Source of the DNA: Flavobacteriaceae bacterium
GTDB taxonomy: Bacteria; Bacteroidota; Bacteroidia; Flavobacteriales; Flavobacteriaceae
Length of the DNA: 38,466 nt
Reading direction: 5' to 3'
Assembly: GCA_030828565.1 (NCBI GenBank)
Contig: JAURCF010000009.1
Coordinates: forward strand, 1 to 38,466
Below the pieces are notes generated by a model, which searched no databases, was not told where the DNA came from, and worked only from the letters and a program-made list of their open reading frames with translations. Within the stretch, counting starts at the first letter, position 1. Each line of letters starts with the position of its first letter. The translations under genes were made by a program, and so were the position numbers. Positions 9,231 through 17,810 of this stretch are shown here, piece by piece.

Positions 9231-9261
9231 TTGGTAAGAAACTTATTTTTCTTCAAATTTG
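9231..9261 (+). promoter_or_regulatory. Promoter for the PUR-family gene
   Basis: TTG (9231-9233), a 20-base spacer and CAAATTTG (9254-9261) match the Bacteroidetes TTG / TAnnTTTG pattern with one mismatch at the first -7 base. It lies 28 bases before the ATG and 5 bases after the ABC exporter stop. Confidence 0.4.
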
Positions 9262-9289
9262 TTCTATTAGATTAACAAATGATGCCCCC

Positions 9290-9664
9290 ATGTCTGAAAA
9301 TGAAAACACTCAAATGGAAAGTGTATTTTCCAAAGTTTTGAGAGCAGGAAGAAGAACCTACTTTTTTGATGTAAGAGCTACCAAGGCTGATGATTATTAT
9401 CTTACCATAACCGAAAGTGTAAAAACCACAAACTCTGACGGTTCCTTTTTCTTTAAAAAATTTAAACTTTTTTTGTACAAAGAAGATTTTACTAAATTTT
9501 TAGAGTTTTTTAAAGAAACTACTCAATACATTATTGATAAAAGGGGTTCCGAAGTCATTAACCCAAATCATAAACCTAACTTCAAACACCAAAATAAAAA
9601 AGAAAATCAAACGACTGATCCTATAAAAGAATCTCTTAAGAATCTCAATTTTGAAGATCTTTGA
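9290..9664 (+). CDS. PUR-family DNA/RNA-binding protein (DUF3276)
   Basis: A small 124-residue cytosolic nucleic-acid-binding protein related to eukaryotic Pur-alpha and the spirochaete Pur protein. The core is VFSKVLRAGRRTYFFDVRATKADDYYLTITESVK followed by FKLFLYKEDFTKFLEFFKETTQYI, a single PUR repeat that family members use as dimers. The C-terminal 35 residues are polar and low in complexity (KPNFKHQNKKENQTT), probably disordered. The gene is widespread in Bacteroidetes; its physiological target is not settled. It converges with the csaA gene, with 17 bases between stops. Confidence 0.88.
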   Translation: MSENENTQMESVFSKVLRAGRRTYFFDVRATKADDYYLTITESVKTTNSDGSFFFKKFKLFLYKEDFTKFLEFFKETTQYIIDKRGSEVINPNHKPNFKHQNKKENQTTDPIKESLKNLNFEDL

Positions 9665-9681
9665 TTGCTATTCTAAAGGGA

Positions 9682-10014
9682 TTACTTTACCAAAGTTCCT
9701 GCTTTAACTAAAAACTCGGGCCGAACAATAAATACATCTTTTGCATTGACCGCTCCGAGTAACAAACACTCACTATCAAAAGAGCCTATTTGCTTCACTG
9801 GAATGTTTAGAAGTGCAACAATTTGTTGATTCATTAAATCCCTTGGGCTATACCTTGCTGTAATTTGAGCAGAGGTTTTCTTAATCCCCAAAGGTCCAAA
9901 ATCAATTGTAAGCTGATAAGCAGGATTGTGTGCCTCGGGAAATTCATGAACTTCCAAAATAGTCCCAACACGAATATCTAGTTTTTCAAAATCCTCAAAC
10001 TGAATCTCGTTCAT
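9682..10014 (-). CDS. csaA: CsaA-type tRNA-binding-domain chaperone
   Basis: A 110-residue stand-alone tRNA-binding (OB-fold) domain protein of the CsaA family, which in Bacillus shows export-related chaperone activity. It starts FEDFEKLDIRVGTILEVHEFPEAHNPAYQLTIDFG and ends GAVNAKDVFIVRPEF; the LDIRVGTI segment is diagnostic of the fold. Length matches CsaA exactly, so it is not a fragment of MetG or PheT. The stop of the upstream DUF962 gene directly abuts its start region (10014/10015), so the two genes form a tight pair. Confidence 0.9.
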   Translation of the reverse strand: MNEIQFEDFEKLDIRVGTILEVHEFPEAHNPAYQLTIDFGPLGIKKTSAQITARYSPRDLMNQQIVALLNIPVKQIGSFDSECLLLGAVNAKDVFIVRPEFLVKAGTLVK

Positions 10015-10479
10015 TTATTTTTTTTTAAATAGGTCGTCTAAAATCCATGCCGGACCGATTAATAAAAATTGAATGTCTTCAAAAAATGACGGTTTTTTAC
10101 CCTCAATTTTATGCCCATAAAACTGCCCTATCCATGCCGCAATAAAAATAAGTAGAGAGACCTGCCAACCTACAAAATAAAGCGCTAGCCATCCATTGGC
10201 AATTACGCAAAACATGGAGAAAACAACAATTTTAACAGCCATACTTAGTGACAAACGAACATAGAAAAAAATCACAGGAATCAAAACCACCGTAGCCCAA
10301 TTTTCAATAAAAACGTTGTCCAAGGGAATTTGTTTTTCGATAAATGAAGCAGGAATACTCATCAATAAACCTACTATAGAGAAAAAAATAGCAGGCACAC
10401 AAACAAAGTGAATGCGCTTATTGGTCTTATTCTGATGACTCTCTCCATAGGCTTCAAGCCATTGATTCAAAGATTTCAT
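10015..10479 (-). CDS. DUF962 / Mpo1-like membrane protein
   Basis: A 154-residue integral membrane protein of the DUF962 family. Yeast Mpo1 in this family is an Fe(II)-dependent dioxygenase that shortens 2-hydroxy fatty acids by alpha-oxidation. The start NQWLEAYGESHQNKTNKRIHFVCVP is diagnostic, with the HxxxxNxxIH arrangement thought to be involved in metal binding. Hydrophobic segments at about 27-46, 58-75, 78-97 and 104-124 suggest four membrane spans. The conserved QFYGHKIEGKKPS and the C-terminal QFLLIGPAWILDDLF follow. Bacterial function is untested and 2-hydroxy-lipid turnover is inference. Translation is probably coupled to the adjoining csaA. Confidence 0.82.
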   Translation of the reverse strand: MKSLNQWLEAYGESHQNKTNKRIHFVCVPAIFFSIVGLLMSIPASFIEKQIPLDNVFIENWATVVLIPVIFFYVRLSLSMAVKIVVFSMFCVIANGWLALYFVGWQVSLLIFIAAWIGQFYGHKIEGKKPSFFEDIQFLLIGPAWILDDLFKKK

Positions 10480-10551
10480 ATAGTATGTATTTTTTTCTAA
10501 AATAAGAAAAAATGATGCTAACTTTACAAAAAAGGTTTAAAAAAATAAATC

Positions 10552-11112
10552 ATGGCAAGAACACCCTCGAGTATGGTCGAATTAAATTCCAAAGCTCCTA
10601 AGTTTCGATTATTGGACACCATTGACACTAAACACAAAACTGACCACGAACTTTTTGGTGCCAAAGCTACAGTGGTGATGTTTATTTGCAACCACTGTCC
10701 GTTTGTGATTCATGTCAATCCAATGTTGGTAAAGCTGGCTCATGAATTCCAAAACCAGGGTGTGCGTTGGATTGCAATTTCCAGTAATGACGCATTACAA
10801 TACCCACAAGACGGTCCTGATAAAATGAAAATTCAAGCTCAAAAGGAAGGATATGTTTTACCTTATTTATATGATAAAACACAAGAAGTAGCAAAAGCAT
10901 ATGACGCTACTTGTACCCCTGATTTTTTTGTATATGATTCCAATCGTTTGTTGGTATATCGTGGGCAATTAGACGATTCGCTGCCTCAAAACGGGATTCC
11001 ACTCACAGGAAATGATTTGCGGCATGCAATAAAGGCATTGTTAAACAACCAACCTATAACAGCGACTCAAAAACCAAGTATCGGGTGTAATATTAAATGG
11101 AAAAAAGCCTGA
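10552..11112 (+). CDS. Thioredoxin-family protein (peroxiredoxin-like)
   Basis: A 186-residue soluble protein with an AhpC/TSA-thioredoxin fold and no signal peptide. The active site is CNHC (Cys46-Cys49) in VVMFICNHCPFVIHVNP, followed by RWIAISSNDALQYPQDGPDKM and YDATCTPDFFVYD with the cis-Pro expected in the fold. This matches the thioredoxin-like family often annotated as alkyl hydroperoxide reductase/TlpA-like, with the C-terminal KPSIGCNIKWK. The redox partner is unknown. Its stop is one base away from the stop of the converging immunophilin gene. Confidence 0.85.
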   Translation: MARTPSSMVELNSKAPKFRLLDTIDTKHKTDHELFGAKATVVMFICNHCPFVIHVNPMLVKLAHEFQNQGVRWIAISSNDALQYPQDGPDKMKIQAQKEGYVLPYLYDKTQEVAKAYDATCTPDFFVYDSNRLLVYRGQLDDSLPQNGIPLTGNDLRHAIKALLNNQPITATQKPSIGCNIKWKKA

Positions 11113-11113
11113 A

Positions 11114-12046
11114 CTATTGAATCCCTACCAATTCTACATCAAAAATAAGGGTAGCTCCAGGTGGAATCACTCCCCCTGCTCCTTGATTTCCGTATGCCAA
11201 TTCACTTGGAATCACAAAGCGTGCTTTATCTCCTTCTTTTAAAAGAGCAATTCCTTCATCCCATCCGGGAATTACTTGCCCTGTTCCAATAGGAAATTCG
11301 ATGGGCTGATTTCTTTTGTAAGAAGAATCAAAAACGGTTCCATCTGTAAGTTGCCCCTTATAATGAACAGAAACTACCTGTCCTTTTTGAGGCTGCTTTC
11401 CCGAGCCCTTTTGAATTAATTGATAACGCAAACCGCTCGAGGTCTTTTCAAATCCTTTAGACAAAGAATCGATTTCAGCACTTTTGCGATTTAGTTCTTC
11501 TTGAATTCGTTGGGTTCTGCTTCCATCAAACAAACGAAACGCCTCTATAGCATTCCAATTTTTAGCCTCATCTCCTACCCGCAGTATTTCCAATTGATCG
11601 ATGGTATCGCCTTGTGCAATTGCATCAACCACATCTTGACCCTCAACTACACAGCCAAAAACGGTGTGTTTATTGTCGAGCCATGCTGTTTCGGTATGCG
11701 TTATAAAAAACTGACTGCCGTTAGATCCTGGACCGGCATTTGCCATGGATAATATTCCTGGCTTATCGTGAGCTAAATCGGGATGAAATTCATCATCAAA
11801 TTGATATCCTGGACCGCCAACACCCGTTCCTTGAGGGCATCCAGCTTGAACCATAAAATCGGGAATTACGCGGTGAAACTTAATCCCATCGTAATAAGGA
11901 TTTCCTTGAGGTTTAAAATCATTTTCTAGATTACCTTCTGCCAAACCAACAAAGTTACCAACTGTTCCTGGGGTTTTGTCATGCATGAGTTTGGCTGTGA
12001 TTACACCTTTAGAGGTGTTGAATTTGGCGTAGATACCGTTTTCCAT
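11114..12046 (-). CDS. Dual-domain immunophilin: cyclophilin fused to FKBP peptidylprolyl isomerase
   Basis: A 310-residue protein carrying two unrelated prolyl isomerase folds. Residues about 5-160 are a cyclophilin, with the catalytic Arg in FHRV (57-60), GSNGSQFFI (107-115) and the Trp/His of WLDNKH (122-127). A 40-residue helical linker (about 165-205) follows. Residues 205-310 are an FKBP domain with [41 protein letters not shown] and [23 protein letters not shown]. Such cyclophilin-FKBP fusions have been described in flavobacteria. No signal peptide is visible, so it is probably cytosolic. It lies downstream of recQ on the same strand but has its own promoter-like -7 box. Confidence 0.93.
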   Translation of the reverse strand: MENGIYAKFNTSKGVITAKLMHDKTPGTVGNFVGLAEGNLENDFKPQGNPYYDGIKFHRVIPDFMVQAGCPQGTGVGGPGYQFDDEFHPDLAHDKPGILSMANAGPGSNGSQFFITHTETAWLDNKHTVFGCVVEGQDVVDAIAQGDTIDQLEILRVGDEAKNWNAIEAFRLFDGSRTQRIQEELNRKSAEIDSLSKGFEKTSSGLRYQLIQKGSGKQPQKGQVVSVHYKGQLTDGTVFDSSYKRNQPIEFPIGTGQVIPGWDEGIALLKEGDKARFVIPSELAYGNQGAGGVIPPGATLIFDVELVGIQ

Positions 12047-12066
12047 TTCGAATACAAATTAAGCGG

Positions 12067-12074
12067 CAAATATA
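12067..12074 (-). promoter_or_regulatory. Promoter -7 element (TATATTTG) for the immunophilin gene
   Basis: An exact TAnnTTTG on the minus strand, 20 bases before the ATG at 12046. A T-rich tract lies upstream, but no TTG is at the expected -33 spacing. Confidence 0.35.
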
Positions 12075-12100
12075 AGCTAAAAAAAGGAAAGAAAACGAGC

Positions 12101-14308
12101 CTAATTGGCCACACTATTGATGAACTTAATACGGAACAATCGTAAATCATCTTCCTCATATTCTCCGTCAAATTCTTCAACAGCATGTGTAATGTCATCG
12201 GTTTCAGCTTCCATAAAATAGTCATGAAGCTCCTCTTGTTGTTCTTCATCAAAAATACTGTCTATTTCGTATTGAATATTGAGCTTTGTACCCGCGTAAA
12301 CAATGGTTTCCATCTCTTTGATGAAATTTGTCATTTCCATTCCTTTGGAGTTAGCAATGTCTTGCAAAGGAAGTTTTCTGTCCACATTTTGGATGATATA
12401 AAGTTTTATAGCTGAATTGGCTCCTGTGCTTTTAACAACCAAATCATCCGGTCGAATAATGTCATTTTCTTCAACGTAGTTTTCAATGAGTTTTAGAAAA
12501 GGAGTGCCAAATTTAAGTGCCTTTCCCTCTCCTACTCCATTCACATTTTTAAGCTCTTCAATAGTGATTGGGAATTTTAAGGCCATATCCTCGATAGAAA
12601 CTTCTTGAAACACCGCATAGGGAGGCACTCCTTGTTGTTCTGCTACTTTTTTTCTGAGACTAATGAGCATTGAAAACAATATCTTGTCAGCGCTGTTTTT
12701 ATAAGAAGATTTTTCATCAGTAATAATCAAGTCATCATTTGCTGCATGATAATCATGATCTTCTGTCATCAAAAAGGTTTCTGGAGATTTTAGAAATTGG
12801 GAACCTGTTTCTTTAAATTTGATAACGCCATAGGATTCTATTTCTTTTCGAATATATCCTCCTACTAAAAGTTGACGAAGAAGTGCCATCCAATATTTTT
12901 GATTATAATTATTCCCAATTCCAAAAAACGGTTGCTTGTGGGCTTTATGGGATTTGATAATAGCGCTTTCTTTTCCAACAAGACAATGCACCAATTCCTT
13001 GGAACGGTATTGTTCATTTGTGTCTTTTATTAATTGAAGCAGCATCAAAGCTTCTTTGGAAGCGTCTATTTTCTTTTTGGGATTGCGGACATTATCATCC
13101 ATTTCCGCACCATCTCCGTTGACTTCATCGAACTCTTCTCCAAAATAATGCAGTATAAATTTTCGTCTGGAAATTGAAGTTTCAGCATAAGAAACCATTT
13201 CTTGCAAGAGGGCATAGCCAACCTCTTGTTCTGCAATAGGTTTGCCTGACATAAACTTTTCAAGTTTCTCTATGTCTTTGTATGAGTAGAAAGCCAAACA
13301 ATATCCTTCTCCTCCATCGCGACCTGCACGACCTGTTTCTTGATAATAGCTCTCAATGCTTTTGGGTATGTCGTGGTGTATGACAAAACGCACATCGGGT
13401 TTGTCTATTCCCATTCCAAAGGCAATGGTTGCCACAACAACATCGCAATCTTCCATCAAAAACATATCTTGATTTTTGATTCTTTGCTTGGCATCAAGAC
13501 CCGCATGATAAGGAACCGCTTTGATTCCATTGACTTGAAGTACTTGGGCTAGTTCCTCAACACGCTTTCGAGATAAGCAATATACAATTCCTGATTTGCC
13601 TTGATAGCCCTTAATAAATCGAGTAATATCTTTGTCGACATCTTTTGTTTTGGGGCGCACTTCATAAAATAAATTGGGACGATTAAAAGAAGCTTTGAAT
13701 TTGTTGGCGTTGGGAATCCCTAGGTTTTTAAGAATGTCTTCTTGAACTTTGGGAGTTGCTGTGGCGGTCAACCCTATGATAGGAATGTTTTTTTCAATTC
13801 GCTGAATAATTGAACGTAAATTTCTGTATTCGGGACGAAAATCGTGCCCCCACTCAGAAATACAATGCGCCTCGTCAATGGCAAGAAAAGAAATTTTAAC
13901 CGTTTTAAGAAACGCAACATATTCTTCTTTGGTAAGAGATTCTGGAGCCACATAAAGTAACTTGGTTACTCCATTTCGTATATCATCCATTACAGAAGCT
14001 ATCTCTGTTTTATTCAAAGAGGAATTTAAAACGTGAGCAATGCCGTTCTCGGAAGAAATTCCTCTAAGGGCATCTACTTGATTTTTCATCAGAGCAATTA
14101 GTGGAGAAACCACAATAGCTGTTCCTTCCTGTATCAAAGCAGGTAATTGATAGCACATGGACTTCCCACCACCTGTAGGCATAATCACAAAAGTATCCTT
14201 TCCTCCTAATAGACTTTTTATTACTTGCTCTTGGAGACCTCTAAAAGAAGTAAATCCAAAATTATTTTTTAGAGCTAGGGCTAAGCCCTTTTCATCATAT
14301 TCTTTCAT
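12101..14308 (-). CDS. recQ: ATP-dependent DNA helicase RecQ
   Basis: A 3'-to-5' helicase for recombination and fork repair. From the ATG at 14308 (MKEYDEKGLALALKNNFGF) it has 735 residues; the frame is open 22 codons upstream, but RecQ proteins normally begin close to this point. Order: helicase core with Walker A TGGGKS (45-50) and DEAH box AIDEAHCISEWGHDFRPEY (about 143-161), the IDKPDVRFVIHHDIPKS and YYQETGRAGRDG motifs, the RQC winged helix, and a C-terminal HRDC-like segment (ILFSMLISLRKKVAEQQGVPPYAVF). The RQC zinc-binding cysteines are missing: the first site reads SISRR where E. coli has TCRR, and the CGNC.IC cluster is replaced by NGDGAEMDDN. This is probably a trait of flavobacterial RecQ. 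It is divergent from kdsD. Confidence 0.94.
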   Translation of the reverse strand: MKEYDEKGLALALKNNFGFTSFRGLQEQVIKSLLGGKDTFVIMPTGGGKSMCYQLPALIQEGTAIVVSPLIALMKNQVDALRGISSENGIAHVLNSSLNKTEIASVMDDIRNGVTKLLYVAPESLTKEEYVAFLKTVKISFLAIDEAHCISEWGHDFRPEYRNLRSIIQRIEKNIPIIGLTATATPKVQEDILKNLGIPNANKFKASFNRPNLFYEVRPKTKDVDKDITRFIKGYQGKSGIVYCLSRKRVEELAQVLQVNGIKAVPYHAGLDAKQRIKNQDMFLMEDCDVVVATIAFGMGIDKPDVRFVIHHDIPKSIESYYQETGRAGRDGGEGYCLAFYSYKDIEKLEKFMSGKPIAEQEVGYALLQEMVSYAETSISRRKFILHYFGEEFDEVNGDGAEMDDNVRNPKKKIDASKEALMLLQLIKDTNEQYRSKELVHCLVGKESAIIKSHKAHKQPFFGIGNNYNQKYWMALLRQLLVGGYIRKEIESYGVIKFKETGSQFLKSPETFLMTEDHDYHAANDDLIITDEKSSYKNSADKILFSMLISLRKKVAEQQGVPPYAVFQEVSIEDMALKFPITIEELKNVNGVGEGKALKFGTPFLKLIENYVEENDIIRPDDLVVKSTGANSAIKLYIIQNVDRKLPLQDIANSKGMEMTNFIKEMETIVYAGTKLNIQYEIDSIFDEEQQEELHDYFMEAETDDITHAVEEFDGEYEEDDLRLFRIKFINSVAN

Positions 14309-14328
14309 TCCCTTCAAAAGGTATTTTG

Positions 14329-14336
14329 TACATTTG
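14329..14336 (+). promoter_or_regulatory. Promoter -7 element (TACATTTG) for kdsD-tatC-lptB
   Basis: An exact TAnnTTTG on the plus strand, 56 bases before the kdsD TTG start, inside the 84-base region shared with the divergent recQ. No clear -33 TTG is seen. Confidence 0.4.
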
Positions 14337-14392
14337 CTCCTTAAAGATACTACATTCGTTGTAATTTTTATCACAATTAAAAAAACTATTTT

Positions 14393-15358
14393 TTGAAATC
14401 AAATAAAGAAGTTATTAAAATTGCGAAGGAAAGTCTTGTAAATCAAAGCTTGGCTATTGAAAACATTGCTTCGTTATTGGATGAAAATTTTTACAATACT
14501 GTACACGTTATTCTAGCTTCAGAAGGAAGAGTTGTGGTTACAGGTATTGGAAAGAGTGCGCTGATTGGAATGAAGATTGTAGCAACGCTTAATTCCACAG
14601 GAACTCCTGCCATGTTTATGCATGCTGCAGACGCCATTCACGGGGACTTGGGAATGATTCAGCCTAATGATGTTATTTTATGCATCTCAAAAAGCGGGAA
14701 TACTCCCGAAATTAAAGCACTCATACCGCTCTTAAAAAACATGCAAAACGTATTGATAGGAATTACAGGAGATGTGAGTTCGTATTTGGGGACTTACAGC
14801 GATCATGTTTTGAATACTTATGTTGAAAAAGAAGCCTGCCCCAACAATCTTGCGCCAACTACCAGCACAACGGCTCAGCTGGTTATGGGGGATGCACTGG
14901 CTATTTGTTTGTTAGATTCACGTGGATTTGATTCCAACGATTTCGCAAAATACCACCCGGGCGGATCGTTGGGGAAAAAACTTTATTTAAAAGTTGAACA
15001 TTTGATTGCTCATAATAAAATCCCTAAAGTAGCTTTAGATACCAAAGCCAAAGAAGTTATCATTGAAATTTCTGACAAAATGTTAGGTACTACGGCAGTA
15101 ATGAACAACAATAAGGTTGTTGGAATCATAACGGACGGTGATATTCGTAGAATGCTCACTAAATTTAACGATATTAACTTGATATCTGCTCAAGATATCA
15201 TGTCAAAAAATCCAAAGACAATTGAAAAAAATGCTTTGGTCACTAAAGCATTTGAACTTATGGAAAAGCACAGTATCAGTCAATTGATTGTTACTGATAA
15301 TGGGGAATATGTAGGAGTGATTCATATTCATGATTTAATTAAAGAAGGGATTTTTTGA
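14393..15358 (+). CDS. kdsD: D-arabinose 5-phosphate isomerase (KpsF/GutQ family)
   Basis: Converts ribulose 5-phosphate to arabinose 5-phosphate, the first committed step towards Kdo for LPS. The 321 residues have the full domain set: an SIS sugar-isomerase domain (about 30-165) with VVTGIGKSALIGMKIVATLNSTG and CISKSGNTPEI, the active-site loop AKYHPGGSLGK (185-195), then two CBS domains (about 205-260 and 268-321). The start is a TTG at 14393; the next in-frame Met is well inside the SIS domain, so this rare start is supported by the family N terminus. The stop overlaps the tatC ATG (TGATG), implying coupled translation. Confidence 0.93.
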   Translation: MKSNKEVIKIAKESLVNQSLAIENIASLLDENFYNTVHVILASEGRVVVTGIGKSALIGMKIVATLNSTGTPAMFMHAADAIHGDLGMIQPNDVILCISKSGNTPEIKALIPLLKNMQNVLIGITGDVSSYLGTYSDHVLNTYVEKEACPNNLAPTTSTTAQLVMGDALAICLLDSRGFDSNDFAKYHPGGSLGKKLYLKVEHLIAHNKIPKVALDTKAKEVIIEISDKMLGTTAVMNNNKVVGIITDGDIRRMLTKFNDINLISAQDIMSKNPKTIEKNALVTKAFELMEKHSISQLIVTDNGEYVGVIHIHDLIKEGIF

Positions 15359-16188
15359 TGCCAAAAAAAAATGATATGTCATTTTTGGATCACCTCGAAG
15401 ATTTGAGATGGCATTTGCTTCGCGCTACTATAGCTGTAATGATTGCTGCATCGGGTGCGTTTCTTGCTAAAAATTTCATCTTTGACTATGTATTATTTGG
15501 TCCAAAAAGCACCGATTTCATTACCTATCAATGGCTCTGTGACCTTTCAAGATTAATTGGAATGGACGAAAGTTTTTGTATTAAGGAAATGCCTTTTAGA
15601 ATCCAAAGCAGAACCTTGTCAGGTCAGTTTTCAGCACACATATGGACTTCCATAACCGCTGGGTTTATTGTTGCCTTTCCCTACGTTATTTATCAATTTT
15701 GGAAATTCATTAGTCCTGGACTGTATCAAAGTGAACGCAGTGCAGCCAGAGGATTTATCATTGTTTCTTCACTACTTTTCTTTGGAGGAGTTTTGTTTGG
15801 ATATTTTGTGATTACACCGTTATCAATTAATTTTTTGGGAACTTATAGTGTAAGCTCAGAAATTTTCAATGATTTTGATCTAAGCAGTTATATTAACTTA
15901 ATACGTACATCAGTGATTGCCTCTGGAATGATCTTTGAGCTTCCTATTTTGGTTTATTTTTTAACTAAAATTGGCTTAGTAACTCCAGCATTTTTGAGAA
16001 CATATCGAAAAATATCATTGGTTCTTGTATTGTTATTATCTGCTGTCATTACGCCTCCAGACATTGCCAGTCAAATCATTGTTGCTATTCCTATCTTAGT
16101 TCTCTATGAAGTGAGTATCGTAATCTCAAAAATTGTTATAAAACGTCAAGAAAAAGAGGCAAAGCGAAATACATTTACTCAAAAATGA
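15358..16188 (+). CDS. tatC: Sec-independent (Tat) translocase subunit TatC
   Basis: Inner-membrane receptor for folded twin-arginine preproteins. The 276-residue protein opens with SFLDHLEDLRWHL, the highly conserved cytosolic N terminus that contacts signal peptides, and has six hydrophobic spans. The periplasmic loop near residue 45-90 is longer than in E. coli TatC. The ATG at 15358 overlaps the kdsD stop. A second ATG at 15376 (MSFLDH) fits the family start equally well, so the exact start is uncertain by six codons. tatA/B is not in the window. Confidence 0.95.
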   Translation: MPKKNDMSFLDHLEDLRWHLLRATIAVMIAASGAFLAKNFIFDYVLFGPKSTDFITYQWLCDLSRLIGMDESFCIKEMPFRIQSRTLSGQFSAHIWTSITAGFIVAFPYVIYQFWKFISPGLYQSERSAARGFIIVSSLLFFGGVLFGYFVITPLSINFLGTYSVSSEIFNDFDLSSYINLIRTSVIASGMIFELPILVYFLTKIGLVTPAFLRTYRKISLVLVLLLSAVITPPDIASQIIVAIPILVLYEVSIVISKIVIKRQEKEAKRNTFTQK

Positions 16189-16212
16189 TATCTTTGATAG
16201 AAACTTACAATT

Positions 16213-16953
16213 ATGATTCTCCGAGCTGAAAATATCATGAAATCTTACAAGGGACGAAAAGTTGTCAAAAGCATTTCGTTGGAAGTAAATCAGGGAGAAA
16301 TTATTGGACTTCTTGGACCTAACGGCGCAGGTAAAACAACTTCGTTTTACATGATAGTTGGACTGATCAAACCCAATGGGGGTAAAATTTTTCTAGACGA
16401 TCAAGAAATTACATTGTTCCCCATGTACAAAAGGGCTCAAAGTGGAATCGGGTATTTAGCCCAAGAAGCTTCTGTTTTCAGAAAGTTAAGTGTAGAGGAC
16501 AATATTCTTAGTGTTCTTCAACTTACTTCCTTGAGCAAAAAAGACCAGCTCCATAAAATGGAATCCTTGATTGAGGAATTTGGACTGGGACATATTCGTA
16601 AAAACAGAGGCGACCTACTTTCTGGAGGCGAACGTCGTCGAACTGAAATTGCTCGTGCTTTAGCAACAGATCCTAAATTTGTGTTGTTAGACGAACCTTT
16701 TGCAGGAGTTGATCCAGTGGCTGTGGAAGATATTCAACGCATTGTTGCTCACTTGAAAAACAAAAATATTGGTATTCTAATAACCGATCACAATGTCCAA
16801 GAAACCCTTGCTATTACTGACAGAACGTATTTGATGTTTGAAGGAAGTATTTTAAAAGCAGGTATTCCAGAGGAACTTGCAGCCGATGAAATGGTAAGAA
16901 AAGTGTATTTAGGACAAAACTTTGAGCTCCGCAAAAAGAAACTTACTTTTTAG
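16213..16953 (+). CDS. lptB: LPS export ABC transporter ATPase LptB
   Basis: Cytosolic ATPase that powers extraction of LPS by LptFG. The 246 residues carry Walker A GPNGAGKT (35-42), Q-loop at Gln84 ([12 protein letters not shown]), signature LSGGERRR (136-143), Walker [14 protein letters not shown] (156-168) and H-loop His193. The segment [20 protein letters not shown] together with [11 protein letters not shown] is characteristic of LptB rather than other ABC ATPases. It lies 24 bases after tatC, giving a kdsD-tatC-lptB unit that couples Kdo supply and LPS transport. Its last 11 bases overlap the end of the converging pssA. Confidence 0.94.
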   Translation: MILRAENIMKSYKGRKVVKSISLEVNQGEIIGLLGPNGAGKTTSFYMIVGLIKPNGGKIFLDDQEITLFPMYKRAQSGIGYLAQEASVFRKLSVEDNILSVLQLTSLSKKDQLHKMESLIEEFGLGHIRKNRGDLLSGGERRRTEIARALATDPKFVLLDEPFAGVDPVAVEDIQRIVAHLKNKNIGILITDHNVQETLAITDRTYLMFEGSILKAGIPEELAADEMVRKVYLGQNFELRKKKLTF

Positions 16954-17674
16954 TTGAACTCCACAATTTAGTAACGATAGATACTAAAATATAACTAAGG
17001 ATAATTAGAGGAAACGATCCTACTTTCAACACAACGAAAAGAACCACTGCATATACCGCAAACAAATAAAGAATTTCGTTGCCCTTAAAAGATGTAGAAG
17101 TTATTTTTAAGGAAAACATGTTGATGGAGCTGTTTAAAAGGTAAGTACTTACCAAAATTAAAGTTATCAAAAACCAAGGATTTACAATCCATTGATCTAA
17201 AAAACTGGATGGAAATTCTCCCATTAAAAAAGGAATGGAAACAATTAACAACGTATTGGCTGGAGTAGGCAAACCAATGAAATGCTCCTTTTGTTCTGTA
17301 TCTATATTAAATTTTCCCAAACGATAAGCAGACGCCAACGTAACTAAAAAACCAAGGGTAGCTATCCATGAAATATCAAAGGAACCTGAAAGAGGTTGGT
17401 TTTGAAGGGCCGTTTGAAGCAATTGGTACAAAAATATTCCGGGAACCAAACCACTCGTAATCATGTCTGCGAGCGAATCTAGTTGGATCCCCAAATCGCT
17501 TTTCACATTGAGTATTCGCGCAAAAAAACCATCAAAAAAATCTAGAAAAATTCCTAGAAAAACCCAATATGCAGCATATTCCAATTGATTTTCCACTGCA
17601 TATAGTGTTGCAATGCATCCACAAAACAAGTTTAAAAGGGTTATTGCGTTGGGAATAAAAGCCTTGAGTTTCAT
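16943..17674 (-). CDS. pssA: CDP-diacylglycerol--serine O-phosphatidyltransferase
   Basis: Makes phosphatidylserine, the precursor of phosphatidylethanolamine, at the inner membrane. It is a 243-residue CDP-alcohol phosphotransferase of the small integral-membrane (Bacillus-like) type, not the E. coli peripheral type. The signature is complete: Asp45, Asp48-Gly49, Ala52-Arg53, Gly62, Asp66 and Asp70 in [18 protein letters not shown] and IQLDSLAD. The start [20 protein letters not shown] is typical. Several further hydrophobic spans follow. Its 3' end overlaps lptB by 11 bases on the opposite strand. Confidence 0.93.
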   Translation of the reverse strand: MKLKAFIPNAITLLNLFCGCIATLYAVENQLEYAAYWVFLGIFLDFFDGFFARILNVKSDLGIQLDSLADMITSGLVPGIFLYQLLQTALQNQPLSGSFDISWIATLGFLVTLASAYRLGKFNIDTEQKEHFIGLPTPANTLLIVSIPFLMGEFPSSFLDQWIVNPWFLITLILVSTYLLNSSINMFSLKITSTSFKGNEILYLFAVYAVVLFVVLKVGSFPLIILSYILVSIVTKLWSSTKK

Positions 17675-17778
17675 GAAATCGTTTTGTTGGTATAAATTTC
17701 TTTGTAAATATAGATAAAGTAGAACATATTGAAACTAGAAAAAGACAATATCGACAATAAGTATTCAAAAAAACTGTT

Positions 17779-17807
17779 TTGAATGTAAGCAGATAGTTAC
17801 ATCTTTG
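17779..17807 (+). promoter_or_regulatory. Promoter for the PorV/PorQ-family gene, three bases from its ATG
   Basis: TTG (17779-17781), an 18-base spacer and CATCTTTG (17800-17807) match the Bacteroidetes -33/-7 pattern with one mismatch. The ATG of the downstream gene is at 17811, so a transcript starting at the usual distance after -7 would have almost no leader. Confidence 0.45.
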
Positions 17808-17810
17808 CAT

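Noticed and set aside
15355-15357. TTG as the tatC start
   Set aside because: The ATG at 15358 directly follows, overlaps the kdsD stop in the usual way and is far more likely.
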